From an uncultured Oribacterium sp. (lineage in GTDB: Bacteria; Bacillota; Clostridia; Lachnospirales; Lachnospiraceae): 22,360 bases of DNA. Position 1 is the first letter of the stretch. Each line of letters starts with the position of its first letter. The stretch is taken from contig CALAOB010000167.1 of the NCBI GenBank assembly GCA_937927445.1, positions 1 through 22,360 of the forward strand, written 5' to 3'. Of the stretch, positions 8,402 to 15,670 are shown piece by piece. Below the pieces are notes generated by a model, which made no database searches, was not told where the DNA came from, and saw only the letters and a program-made list of their open reading frames with translations. The position numbers were made by a program, and so were the translations under genes.

Positions 8402-9646
8402 ATGAAGAGAAACATCGAAGAGAGAGAACATTACCGCGCCCTGGCGCAGCAGCACTGGGACAGCCTCGGGAAGCCGATTGACAGCCTGGGCGTGCTCGAG
8501 CAGCATGTGACGAAGCTCTGCATGATCGAGCGGACAACGCAGCCACGTATCAATCGGCGGGCGCTGGCAGTGCTCTGCGCGGACCACGGCTGTGTGCGCG
8601 AGGGCGTGACGCAGACCGACAGCTCAGTGACGCGCATCGTCGCTGAAAACTTCGCGCGCGGTCTGACCACGACGAGCGTGCTGGCGCAGCAGTTCGCCGT
8701 GGACCTCTTCCCAATCGACGTCGGCATGCTCGTCGCGACCGATTCAGGCACCCGTCCCCTTTCATCGAGGCCAATGCCTATATCCGCGCCGCTTCGTACC
8801 GATCGCGTCAACGATCGCTGTCTCCAGCATGGAAGCGGTGATATCGCGGTCGAGCCGGCGATGTCGGAGAAAGTGGGGGAGCGGGCGCTGGCGCTGGGCC
8901 GCCGTCTCGTCCGGGAGCTGAAAGCGCAGGGCTACGACATCCTGCTGACCGGTGAGATGGGCATCGGCAATACGACGCCGACGAGTGCGCTGCTTTCGGC
9001 GTACCTCGGGCTTCCGGTGGAAGAGACGGTCGGTCGTGGCGCCGGTCTCAGCGACGAAGGTCTCGAGCGGAAGCGCGACTGCGTCCGCCGGGCGCTTCAA
9101 CGGGTCAACCATAAAAACGCGAAGCAGCTTCTGTTCGAGCTGGGTGGTCTGGAGATCGCGACGATGGCCGGGATGTTTCTCGGTGCGGTCGAAGAGCAGA
9201 TGCCGATCGTGATCGACGGCGCGATCTCGACCGCCGCAGCGCTCGCCGCGAGCCGGATTCTGGCGGAGTCGAACACTTCGGATGCCACAAACTCTGCAAC
9301 TGAGGTCACGGTGAGCACAGCGGTGCCAGGACAGATGTCGGACGCCGGTGTAAGCCCGTCAGAGGCAAAGCGAATTGCAGAAAGTGCTGCAGACTCGCTG
9401 CCAGACCGTGAAATCCATGGTTCCGTCGCTGACGTTACGCTGGCTTCGCATGTGTCGAAGGACGGTGCGGCGCGGAAGGCGCTCGAGGCGCTCGGACTGC
9501 GCGCCATCATCGACGCAGATATGTCGCTCGGCGAGGGCTCCGGCGCAGTGCTGCTCATGCCGATGCTCGATGCTGCACTCGCGGTCTACCGCGGCATGGG
9601 CAGCTTCGACGACATTCACGTCGAAGCGTACCATCGATTTAAGTGA
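8402..9646 (+). CDS. cobT: Nicotinate-nucleotide:dimethylbenzimidazole phosphoribosyltransferase
   Basis: CobT transfers phosphoribose from nicotinate mononucleotide to the lower-ligand base, giving alpha-ribazole phosphate. Diagnostic motifs are LLTGEMGIGNTTPTSALL, the segment VGRGAGLSDEGLERKRD, IDGAISTAAALAASRI and the active-site LGEGSGA, whose Glu (codon at 9533) is the expected catalytic base. Start ATG 8402 is chosen for its AGAGGA (8391-8396) at good spacing; ATG 8384, overlapping the cbiA stop as ATGA, is the alternative. It is 414 residues, against about 350 in the family. About 50 extra residues (about 290-342, Ser/Thr/Ala-rich) lie between RILAES and DVTLASH. cobU begins 13 bases after the stop. 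Confidence 0.93.
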   Translation: MKRNIEEREHYRALAQQHWDSLGKPIDSLGVLEQHVTKLCMIERTTQPRINRRALAVLCADHGCVREGVTQTDSSVTRIVAENFARGLTTTSVLAQQFAVDLFPIDVGMLVATDSGTRPLSSRPMPISAPLRTDRVNDRCLQHGSGDIAVEPAMSEKVGERALALGRRLVRELKAQGYDILLTGEMGIGNTTPTSALLSAYLGLPVEETVGRGAGLSDEGLERKRDCVRRALQRVNHKNAKQLLFELGGLEIATMAGMFLGAVEEQMPIVIDGAISTAAALAASRILAESNTSDATNSATEVTVSTAVPGQMSDAGVSPSEAKRIAESAADSLPDREIHGSVADVTLASHVSKDGAARKALEALGLRAIIDADMSLGEGSGAVLLMPMLDAALAVYRGMGSFDDIHVEAYHRFK

Positions 9647-9659
9647 AAACAGGAGCATC

Positions 9660-10190
9660 ATGGGCAGACTTTACTACATCACCGGCGGGGCCGGTTCCGG
9701 AAAATCAGAATATGCGGAGCAGCTCGCGGAGCGCCTGCACGCGGAGCTCACGGGCCCGCTCTACTATGTCGCGACGATGCATCCGGCACCGCGGGATTCT
9801 GACGCCGCCGCACGTATCGCGAAGCATCAGACGCGCCGCGCGGGTCGCGGCTACACGACGATCGAGTGCCCGACGGACATCGCGCAGCTCCGCACGCAAG
9901 CTTCAAAAAACGCCGTCTTCCTCCTCGAGGACCTCACGAATCTGTATGCCAATGAGGTCTACGGTACGTCGGGCCATCCCCACGAAATCGTGGCCCCACT
10001 GCTTGCACTCACGCAGCAGGCCGGCGCAGTCATCATCGTCGCCAACGAACTCTACAGCGACGGCATCACCTATGCGCCGGAGACCACCATGTTTCTGCGC
10101 GATCTCGGCGGCATCGCGGTGGCGCTCAGCACCGCCGCCGATCAGGTGACCGAAGTCGTATATGGCATCCCGGTACAGCTGAAAGCCTGA
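9660..10190 (+). CDS. cobU: Adenosylcobinamide kinase / adenosylcobinamide-phosphate guanylyltransferase
   Basis: Full-length CobU of 176 residues. It phosphorylates the aminopropanol arm of adenosylcobinamide and then attaches GMP. The P-loop is GGAGSGKS (residues 9-16). RIAKHQTRR contains His56, the position expected to carry the guanylyl intermediate. VFLLEDLTNLYANE is the second nucleotide-site motif, and the C-terminus (IVANELYSDGITYAP, then FLRDLGGIAVAL and VVYGIPVQLK) fits the family end to end. AGGAG at 9651-9655 precedes the ATG. An in-frame extension to 9375 lies inside cobT and is rejected. It sits between cobT and cobS, which make and use its partner substrates. Confidence 0.93.
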   Translation: MGRLYYITGGAGSGKSEYAEQLAERLHAELTGPLYYVATMHPAPRDSDAAARIAKHQTRRAGRGYTTIECPTDIAQLRTQASKNAVFLLEDLTNLYANEVYGTSGHPHEIVAPLLALTQQAGAVIIVANELYSDGITYAPETTMFLRDLGGIAVALSTAADQVTEVVYGIPVQLKA

Positions 10191-10318
10191 GACATTGGCG
10201 TACGCCACGTGCCGGCAGCGAAACACGGCACCGCTTCCTGGGGCACGCAGAACGCCTCACCACAAACCACACCCGATACCCCGTCGTCCCACTGCGGGCG
10301 GCGCTCAGAAGGAGTTTT
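10191..10318 (+). other. Intergenic spacer between cobU and cobS
   Basis: A 128-base gap, the second longest within the cobalamin block after the one before cobC. It is C-rich and holds no credible reading frame with a ribosome site. Its right end carries AAGGAG (10309-10314), the cobS ribosome site. I looked for a B12-box-like core that would indicate a cobalamin riboswitch and did not find a convincing one, nor a terminator hairpin. Confidence 0.5.
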
Positions 10319-11122
10319 ATGTTCGATTCACTGAAAATCGCCTTCGCGACCTACTCGCGGATCCCGACCCCGCAGGCCGACTGGAACGAGCACAGCATGA
10401 AATACGCGATGTGCTTCTTCCCGCTGGTCGGCGTCGTCGTCGCGCTCCTGAGCCACCTCGCCTGGCGGCTCCTCACGCGCCTCGGACTGCACGCCTTCTT
10501 CATCGCGAGCTGCCTCACCGCGCTCCCGATTCTGCTCACCGGCGGCATCCACCTCGACGGCTACTTCGACACCCAGGACGCGCTCCACAGCTACGCCCCG
10601 CAGGAACGGAAGCTTGAGATCCTGAAGGACCCGCACATCGGTGCATTCGCCGCGATCTACGGTCTCCTCTATGTCCTGAGCGTCCTCGCCTGCTGGACCG
10701 AGACCGCGTCCATGGCCACCGCGGCGCAGGCCCTCCCGTGCATCTGCTGGGGCTTCGTGCTGTCCCGCATCCTCTCCGGACTCAGCGTCGTGACCTTCCC
10801 GAAGGCGCGGAAGGACGGCATGGTCCGTGACATGGCGGATGCAGCCGACCACCACGTGGTCCGCATCCTCACCGCGGAGCTCATCGCCGCCAGCGTGCTC
10901 CTCTTCGTGCCGACCCTCTTCGGCGGCACCCCGCTCTTGTACCCGTTCGTGACCCTCCTGACGGCCGCCCTCAGCTTCCAGTGGTACCGCCTCCGCATCC
11001 TCCCGATCTTCGGCGGCACGACCGGCGACCTCTGCGGTTACTTCCTGTGCAACTGCGAGCGTGCCATCCTGGCCGGCAACCTGCTGTGCCTCGTTCTATT
11101 ACATTTTCTGGAGGTAAGATGA
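10319..11122 (+). CDS. cobS: Adenosylcobinamide-GDP ribazoletransferase (cobalamin synthase)
   Basis: Integral membrane enzyme that joins adenosylcobinamide-GDP to alpha-ribazole (phosphate), giving adenosylcobalamin (phosphate). It is 267 residues, normal for CobS. The conserved acidic metal-binding motif is present in GGIHLDGYFDTQDALHSY (about residues 77-95), followed by LEILKDPHIGAFA. Several hydrophobic helices are visible, for example near residues 34-50, 55-75, 110-130, 180-215 and 245-265. AAGGAG at 10309-10314 sits 4 bases before the ATG. Codon use is strongly C-ending, more so than in the flanking genes. The stop overlaps the start of the next gene as ATGA. Confidence 0.94.
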   Translation: MFDSLKIAFATYSRIPTPQADWNEHSMKYAMCFFPLVGVVVALLSHLAWRLLTRLGLHAFFIASCLTALPILLTGGIHLDGYFDTQDALHSYAPQERKLEILKDPHIGAFAAIYGLLYVLSVLACWTETASMATAAQALPCICWGFVLSRILSGLSVVTFPKARKDGMVRDMADAADHHVVRILTAELIAASVLLFVPTLFGGTPLLYPFVTLLTAALSFQWYRLRILPIFGGTTGDLCGYFLCNCERAILAGNLLCLVLLHFLEVR

Positions 11123-11460
11123 AACTGATCATGATCATCGGCGGTATGGCGCAGGGCAAGCACGCCTTCGCCGCACAGTTCACGCACGCCCGCTGCATCG
11201 ACGGGCTCGCCGCGCAGATTCGCGACGCGGTACGGGCCGGGCGCGATCCCCTGGCGGAGGCCAATGCCTCTGTCCGCGAGCTTGTCATGGGGCGGGAGGA
11301 CATCGTCCTGATCTACCCGGAGGTCGGCAGCGGTGTCGTGCCGCTGGACCCGGAGGAGTGTGCGTGGCGGGAAGCCGTGGGGCGCGCCGGATGCCGTATC
11401 GCCGCCGAAGCCGACGAAGTGTATCGCGTCGTCGCCGGCATCGCGCAGAGAATCAAGTAG
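11119..11460 (+). CDS. Short CobU-like P-loop protein
   Basis: A 113-residue protein that resembles CobU with its middle removed. It starts with a P-loop-like IIGGMAQGKH (residues 6-15) in which His15 stands where Ser or Thr normally binds the nucleotide phosphates. It ends with YPEVGSGVVPLDPEE, then WREAVGRAGCRIAAEADE and VVAGIAQR, which match the CobU C-terminus. The region holding the guanylylated His of real CobU is absent, so full kinase/guanylyltransferase activity is unlikely. GGAGG at 11110-11114 and the ATGA overlap with cobS support real, coupled translation. A complete CobU lies 0.9 kb upstream, so this is a paralogue, perhaps an accessory or regulatory subunit. Its exact role is not known to me. 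Confidence 0.8.
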   Translation: MKLIMIIGGMAQGKHAFAAQFTHARCIDGLAAQIRDAVRAGRDPLAEANASVRELVMGREDIVLIYPEVGSGVVPLDPEECAWREAVGRAGCRIAAEADEVYRVVAGIAQRIK

Positions 11461-11599
11461 AGAAGTGGGAGTCGCCGGAAGAGAAGCGTATGGGCGCGAC
11501 GAAACGGCGGAGGGATTACGAAGAATTGCGTGATGTCAGCGCTGGATGCGAGGGACGAGAAGCATCTGTGTGGGACGAGTGGAAGAAAGGACGAGGACA
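11461..11599 (+). other. Intergenic spacer before cobC
   Basis: A 139-base, purine-rich gap. It holds only a short frame (from 11546) that runs in frame into cobC and lacks family similarity. The likely ribosome site of cobC, AAGGACGAGG (about 11587-11596), is at its right end. I see no terminator or clear promoter here. Confidence 0.45.
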
Positions 11600-12226
11600 A
11601 TGAAACTGTGGCTGATCCGTCATGGCATGACGAAGGGAAACCAGGAGCACCGCTACGTCGGCGCGACCGACGAAGGCATCCTCCCGGAGGAAAAAGAACG
11701 ACTGCAGGCGCGGGCGGCGGACATGGATCTGCATCCGGCTGTCGTCTTCGTGAGCCCCGCACGCCGCTGCAGAGAAACGGCGGCGTGTTTGTTTCCGGGC
11801 GCTGCGCCTGAGCTGATCGTCGTCCCGGAATTCATGGAAATGAACTTCGGCGCGTTCGAATACATGAGCTGGCAGGAAATCAACCAGGACCCGGACCCCG
11901 CGCACCGCGCTGCGTACCAGCGCTACATCGACTCGAACGGCGAAACCGCCTTTCCCGGCGGTGAAAGCAAAGTCGAGTTCACGAAACGCGTGTGTGACGG
12001 CTTCGAACGCGCCGTACTGCCGAGGCTCCAGGAACACCAGGACATCGCCATCGTCGCCCACGGCGGCACGATCATGGCCCTGATGGAACGCTATGCCGAA
12101 CCGCACAAACCCTACTTCGAGTGGAGCGTGAAACCCGGAGAAGGCTACCGCCTCGACTTGATGTGGTCAGACCCCAGTAAATTTGAATATGCAACTTTTT
12201 CGATGGAGTTTTTCTTGAAAATATAA
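11600..12226 (+). CDS. cobC: Histidine phosphatase family protein, probable alpha-ribazole phosphatase
   Basis: Phosphoglycerate-mutase-like phosphatase. The catalytic RHG motif is in LIRHGMTKGN (His8 accepts the phosphate) and the second His is His154 in IVAHGGT. Arg and Glu residues around VSPARRCRETA and MNFGAFEYMSW are typical of the alpha-ribazole phosphatase (CobC) branch, and its place as last gene of the cobalamin block supports that. ATG 11600 is chosen because the protein then begins MKLWLIRHG, as family members do. It is 208 residues. The last 13 residues (from EYATFSMEF) are encoded by repeat E1, a sequence found again at 21304 outside any gene, so the C-terminus appears to have been replaced or extended by an intergenic repeat. 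Confidence 0.88.
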   Translation: MKLWLIRHGMTKGNQEHRYVGATDEGILPEEKERLQARAADMDLHPAVVFVSPARRCRETAACLFPGAAPELIVVPEFMEMNFGAFEYMSWQEINQDPDPAHRAAYQRYIDSNGETAFPGGESKVEFTKRVCDGFERAVLPRLQEHQDIAIVAHGGTIMALMERYAEPHKPYFEWSVKPGEGYRLDLMWSDPSKFEYATFSMEFFLKI

Positions 12227-12286
12227 ACTTTTTCAAACGACTTTTTCGGTAAAATGACATTTTTTCAAACGACTTTTACATATAAA
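12183..12286 (+). repeat. Repeat E, copy 1: three 33-base tandem units
   Basis: An AT-rich block made of three units of exactly 33 bases (12185-12217, 12218-12250, 12251-12283), each with a core like AACTTTTTCAAACGACTTTTT, plus a partial fourth unit. It aligns over its whole length with 21304-21408 with only one length change. The first unit overlaps the 3' end of cobC and supplies its last codons and the TAA stop. No transposase is nearby. Its role is unknown. Confidence 0.8.
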
Positions 12287-12327
12287 CGGAATTTTTTGTA
12301 TGAAAGCCGGACATGCAGTGCCGAGGC

Positions 12328-12356
12328 TTGAAATGAAAGTGAAATTTCTGTATACT
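12328..12356 (+). promoter_or_regulatory. Sigma-70-type promoter for the hybrid histidine kinase
   Basis: TTGAAA (12328-12333) and TATACT (12351-12356) are separated by exactly 17 bases. The -10 box ends about 90 bases before the kinase start codon. The match is good for a vegetative promoter, and it separates the kinase from the cobalamin block. Confidence 0.65.
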
Positions 12357-12447
12357 GATTCCGCTTTTTTATTAATTTTTAAGTCTGGAAAAGAATGTGA
12401 TGGCAGTGTGAAAAAGAACAGAGAAGCTGCAAGGGTGAAGTTTAGCT

Positions 12448-15300
12448 ATGGATAGAAATATAGATGAGATATATTCTTCTGATCGTGTCAAGCTGGGGGA
12501 GAATGCGCTACAGGTGATGCAGCATACGATTCGGCTTAATGGCGGTGTCGGTGTCATGAGTGGATACTATGATGCCGAACTGACGATTCTGTCGGTCAGT
12601 GATTTAGTGCTGCATAATCTGGGCTACAGCTATGAAGCGATGATGAAGAAAACGAAGGGTTCCCTGAAGAACTTTTTTTATGGCGAAGACATCAGCTTTC
12701 TGGAGGCGGAGCGTTTCCGCCGGATCGAGGGCGAGGGCGAGGCACAGGTGCTCACGGCAGATGGGGCACTTGTTTTCGTGCGTCTCTATAAGAAGGATGC
12801 GATCGATACAGAGGGAAATCCGATCTGGGTCATGTCTGTGCAGATAAACCTCGCGTACGAGAACCTCTCCCTGGACGCAGAAAAAAGAAGCCTGATGCAG
12901 GCGCAGCGTGCAGCCGCGTTTCACCGTGCGTTTACCAGCGCCAATCTCTGCGAGTACTATGTGAATCTGGAGCAGAATACCTTCGATACGTTCAAGGTGG
13001 AGGACTCCCTGATGACGGCGTTTGAAAGCAGCGAGACCTGGGATGAACTGGTCAGCTTCTTCGTGAAGAACTATGTCATCGAACAGGATAGAAAGGCCGT
13101 CCGTGATTTCTACGATCGCACGGAAGTTGCAGCGAAATTAAAGGGACTCGAGACGGAGCTGAGTCAGGAATGCCGTATCATCCTGGATGGCGAGGAACGC
13201 TGGGTGCGTAACGTCATCATGCGTGGTGAAATCGAGGATTCTGAATATGCGATGATCTTCCTGCGTGACATCACGGAGTCCCGGGCAGACAGTGAAAGGC
13301 GGCAGCAGCTGGCGTCGGACAATGCTTCCATGGAACTTCTGATCCAGAGCATGGTGCGTCTCGTCGACCGTTTCGTCGTCTGTGATCTCGAAGAAGACCG
13401 CTATGACTTTTACAGTCTGCAGGGAGAAATGATCTACGAGCCATCGGGCAGCTACCATGACTTCGTGGCGCAGGTGATCACGAAGTATAAGACCCTGGAA
13501 CCGCTGGACGCGCTGGAGACACTGATTTCTCAGGAGAATGTCCGGAAGAATCTGCCGGATGAGAAGAGCATCTACAAGTATGAATACTGCTCACTGGACG
13601 AAAATACCTATAAAATCGCGTCCTTCCTCCCACTGGAGTGGGAGGGCGACAAGCTGATTAAGGCGCTGCTGATATCGATGGATGTGTCTCCGGAGAAAAA
13701 GGCGGAGATCGAATCGCGGAAGGCGCTGAAGGAAGCCTACCGCGCTGCGGAAAATGCGAGCCGCGCGAAGACAGAATTCCTCTCCAACATGTCCCACGAT
13801 ATCCGGACACCGATGAATGCCATCGTCGGTCTGACCGCCATCGCAGGCGCCAATATCGAAAACCAGGAAAAGGTGGTCGAGTGCCTCGGGAAAATCAAGA
13901 AGTCGAGCCGTCATCTGCTGGGCCTCATCAACGAAGTCCTCGATATGGCACGCATCGAAAGTGGAAAGATGTCGCTCACGGAAGAAGATTTTAACCTGCC
14001 GGAGCTGGTGGACAACCTGATCACCATGACGAAGACGAGCATCGACGAGCATCATCACAGCTTCGAGGTACATATCGATCATATCGAGCATGAAGCCGTC
14101 TGTGGTGACAGTCTGCGGATCCAGCAGGTCTTCGTGAACCTCATGAGTAACGCCATCAAGTACACTCCAGATGGCGGTCACATCATCTTCTCCATCAGGG
14201 AGAAACCGAATGGGTTTTCCGAGCTCGGCTGCTATGAGTTCACGATCGAAGACGATGGCATCGGTATGACGCCTGAATTTCAGAAGATCATGTTTGATCC
14301 GTTCAGCCGTGCGGACGATCACCGCACGACCAAGGTGCAGGGCACCGGCCTCGGCATGGCCATCACGAGAAACATCGTGCATCTCATGAATGGTGATATC
14401 CAGGTCGACAGCGCGCCGAATAAGGGCACGAAGATCACGGTCACCGTCTATCTGAAGCTCCAGGAAAGCGAAAAGGAGCAGGAAAAGGAGCTGGTGGATC
14501 TGCCGGTACTCGTGGTGGATGACGACCGAACCTGCTGCGAAAGTACAGTCGCAACGCTCGAAGACATTGGCATCGACGGCGAGTGGGTACTGACTGGAAC
14601 AGAAGCGGTGGAACGCTGTCGCGCCCGTCATAAAAACAACAGTGACTACTTCGCCGTGATTCTGGACTGGAAGATGCCGGGCATGGATGGCATCGAAACG
14701 GCCAGAAACATACGTGCATGTGTGGGTGAAGATGTCACGATCATCATCCTGACCGCCTTCGAATTCAGCGAAATCGAGGAAGCAGCGAGATCGGCCGGCG
14801 TGAACGCCTTTATCGCGAAGCCGCTGTTCCGCTCCCGTCTGACGGCGACGCTCCGCCAGTTTGTTTTCGGAAAGAAAGAGAAAAATGCCCGGAACTGTCT
14901 CGAGGATTTCGCAAACGCGGACTACAGCGGAAAGCGCATCCTCCTCGTGGAGGACAATGAACTCAACCGTGAGATCGCGATCGAAATCATCGGTATGACC
15001 GGCGTTGAGATCGATGTCGCTGAAAACGGGAAGATCGCGGTCGACAAGATCGCAGACGCGCCGGAGAACTGGTACGACCTCGTCTTCATGGATATCCAGA
15101 TGCCAATCATGAACGGCTATGAAGCGACCGCCGCGATCCGCTCCCTCTCCGGTGCGCGGGGGCATGTGCCCATCATCGCGATGACCGCAAACGCCTTCGC
15201 CGAGGACGTACAGCTCGCGAAGAACACCGGCATGAACGAACACATGGCGAAACCACTCGATATGCATAAACTGAACGAAATTCTCAAAACCTGGTTGTGA
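12448..15300 (+). CDS. Soluble hybrid sensor histidine kinase with two receiver domains
   Basis: A 950-residue hybrid kinase. Residues 1 to about 430 hold roughly three PAS-like sensor modules (about 30-140, 150-275, 290-425; the second ends in FLRDITE). HisKA follows, with phospho-acceptor His450 in SNMSHDIRTPMNAI. The ATPase domain has the N box NLMSNAIKYTPDGG (Asn564, Asn568), G1 DDGIGM (Asp602), the F box FDPFSR and G2 GTGLGM (Gly632). Receiver 1 has its acceptor Asp740 in ILDWKMPGMDG; receiver 2 has Asp882 in FMDIQMPIMNGYEA. No signal peptide or membrane segment is visible, so it should sense a cytoplasmic cue. No HPt protein or response regulator gene is adjacent, so its output partner is elsewhere. 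The start at 12448 has a loosely spaced AAGGGTG upstream. Confidence 0.92.
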   Translation: MDRNIDEIYSSDRVKLGENALQVMQHTIRLNGGVGVMSGYYDAELTILSVSDLVLHNLGYSYEAMMKKTKGSLKNFFYGEDISFLEAERFRRIEGEGEAQVLTADGALVFVRLYKKDAIDTEGNPIWVMSVQINLAYENLSLDAEKRSLMQAQRAAAFHRAFTSANLCEYYVNLEQNTFDTFKVEDSLMTAFESSETWDELVSFFVKNYVIEQDRKAVRDFYDRTEVAAKLKGLETELSQECRIILDGEERWVRNVIMRGEIEDSEYAMIFLRDITESRADSERRQQLASDNASMELLIQSMVRLVDRFVVCDLEEDRYDFYSLQGEMIYEPSGSYHDFVAQVITKYKTLEPLDALETLISQENVRKNLPDEKSIYKYEYCSLDENTYKIASFLPLEWEGDKLIKALLISMDVSPEKKAEIESRKALKEAYRAAENASRAKTEFLSNMSHDIRTPMNAIVGLTAIAGANIENQEKVVECLGKIKKSSRHLLGLINEVLDMARIESGKMSLTEEDFNLPELVDNLITMTKTSIDEHHHSFEVHIDHIEHEAVCGDSLRIQQVFVNLMSNAIKYTPDGGHIIFSIREKPNGFSELGCYEFTIEDDGIGMTPEFQKIMFDPFSRADDHRTTKVQGTGLGMAITRNIVHLMNGDIQVDSAPNKGTKITVTVYLKLQESEKEQEKELVDLPVLVVDDDRTCCESTVATLEDIGIDGEWVLTGTEAVERCRARHKNNSDYFAVILDWKMPGMDGIETARNIRACVGEDVTIIILTAFEFSEIEEAARSAGVNAFIAKPLFRSRLTATLRQFVFGKKEKNARNCLEDFANADYSGKRILLVEDNELNREIAIEIIGMTGVEIDVAENGKIAVDKIADAPENWYDLVFMDIQMPIMNGYEATAAIRSLSGARGHVPIIAMTANAFAEDVQLAKNTGMNEHMAKPLDMHKLNEILKTWL

Positions 15301-15307
15301 CAGCAGC

Positions 15308-15367
15308 AGAAGAGGGGTGTCCTGTGACACCCCTCCGTCTGTGCTTGAAACCGAACCTCCGCACGCA
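15308..15367 (+). repeat. Repeat A, copy 1
   Basis: A 60-base sequence identical base for base to 19016-19075. It starts 8 bases after the kinase stop codon and contains the hairpin at 15312-15335. Its last five bases, ACGCA, are also the first five of repeat C. Confidence 0.95.
15312..15335 (+). terminator. Terminator-like hairpin in repeat A copy 1
   Basis: A perfect 10-base-pair stem (GAGGGGTGTC / GACACCCCTC) with loop CTGT, just behind the histidine kinase gene. There is no T-run after it on the + strand, so it may be a weak terminator or mainly an RNA 3'-end stabiliser. Confidence 0.6.
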
Positions 15368-15400
15368 ATCATAGGGCTGCGCGCATCGGCAGCGGACAGG
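15363..15400 (+). repeat. Repeat C, copy 1
   Basis: A 38-base block with core GGCTGCGCG that aligns without gaps to 19282-19319. The 8 differences are all transitions. It overlaps repeat A by 5 bases and repeat B by 13 bases here. Confidence 0.75.
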
Positions 15401-15470
15401 GTTTGTCATTCGACTGGTGGTTTAAGCATTGGCGTTTTGCGTGATGTTCCTGCTACTACATAATTGTCAG
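15388..15470 (+). repeat. Repeat B, copy 1
   Basis: An 83-base block that aligns without gaps to 19882-19964 with 4 mismatches. In the second copy its right end is the last codons and stop of a DUF4143 ATPase gene on the minus strand. Here no such gene follows, so this copy could be the scar of one. Confidence 0.9.
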
Positions 15471-15471
15471 G

Positions 15472-15513
15472 AGGCCAATGCTTCTGGCCGCAGGTTCATC
15501 ACGGAGCCGGCAG
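15472..15513 (+). repeat. Repeat D, copy 1
   Basis: A 42-base block starting AGGCCAATGCTTCTGGC that matches 22125-22166 at 38 positions. All four differences are transitions. It follows repeat B after a single base. Confidence 0.85.
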
Positions 15514-15670
15514 TTTCGATGGCTCTGTGATAATACAGTGCAAATCGTGACCGAAGCATGTTAAAATATCGATATAGCCAGCACGTATAAAGAGCGTGCC
15601 GGGATGAACGGACTGAGCTTCTGGCATGACAGGGAGCCAGACCTCTGGTATAGAAAGGAGTCTGCAAAGC

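Larger units (their letters stand above)
15301..15670 (+). other. Non-coding junction of repeats A, C, B and D
   Basis: A 370-base gap without a gene. From left to right it contains repeat A copy 1 with its hairpin, repeat C copy 1, repeat B copy 1 and repeat D copy 1, fused into one block (15308-15513). About 150 bases of leader for the next gene follow. That leader has AAGGAG (15655-15660) and only weak promoter candidates, such as TAAAAT at 15562-15567. Confidence 0.7.

Noticed and set aside
9375..9659. N-terminal extension of cobU into cobT
   Set aside because: It lies inside cobT in another frame, and AGGAG plus the family N-terminus place the start at 9660.
10191..10318. Possible cobalamin riboswitch before cobS
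   Set aside because: The gap is shorter than a full riboswitch and no convincing B12 box was seen.
13591..15372. A 593-residue minus-strand frame opposite the histidine kinase
   Set aside because: The opposing kinase has all its catalytic motifs. The minus frame has no recognisable domain and starts inside repeat A/C.
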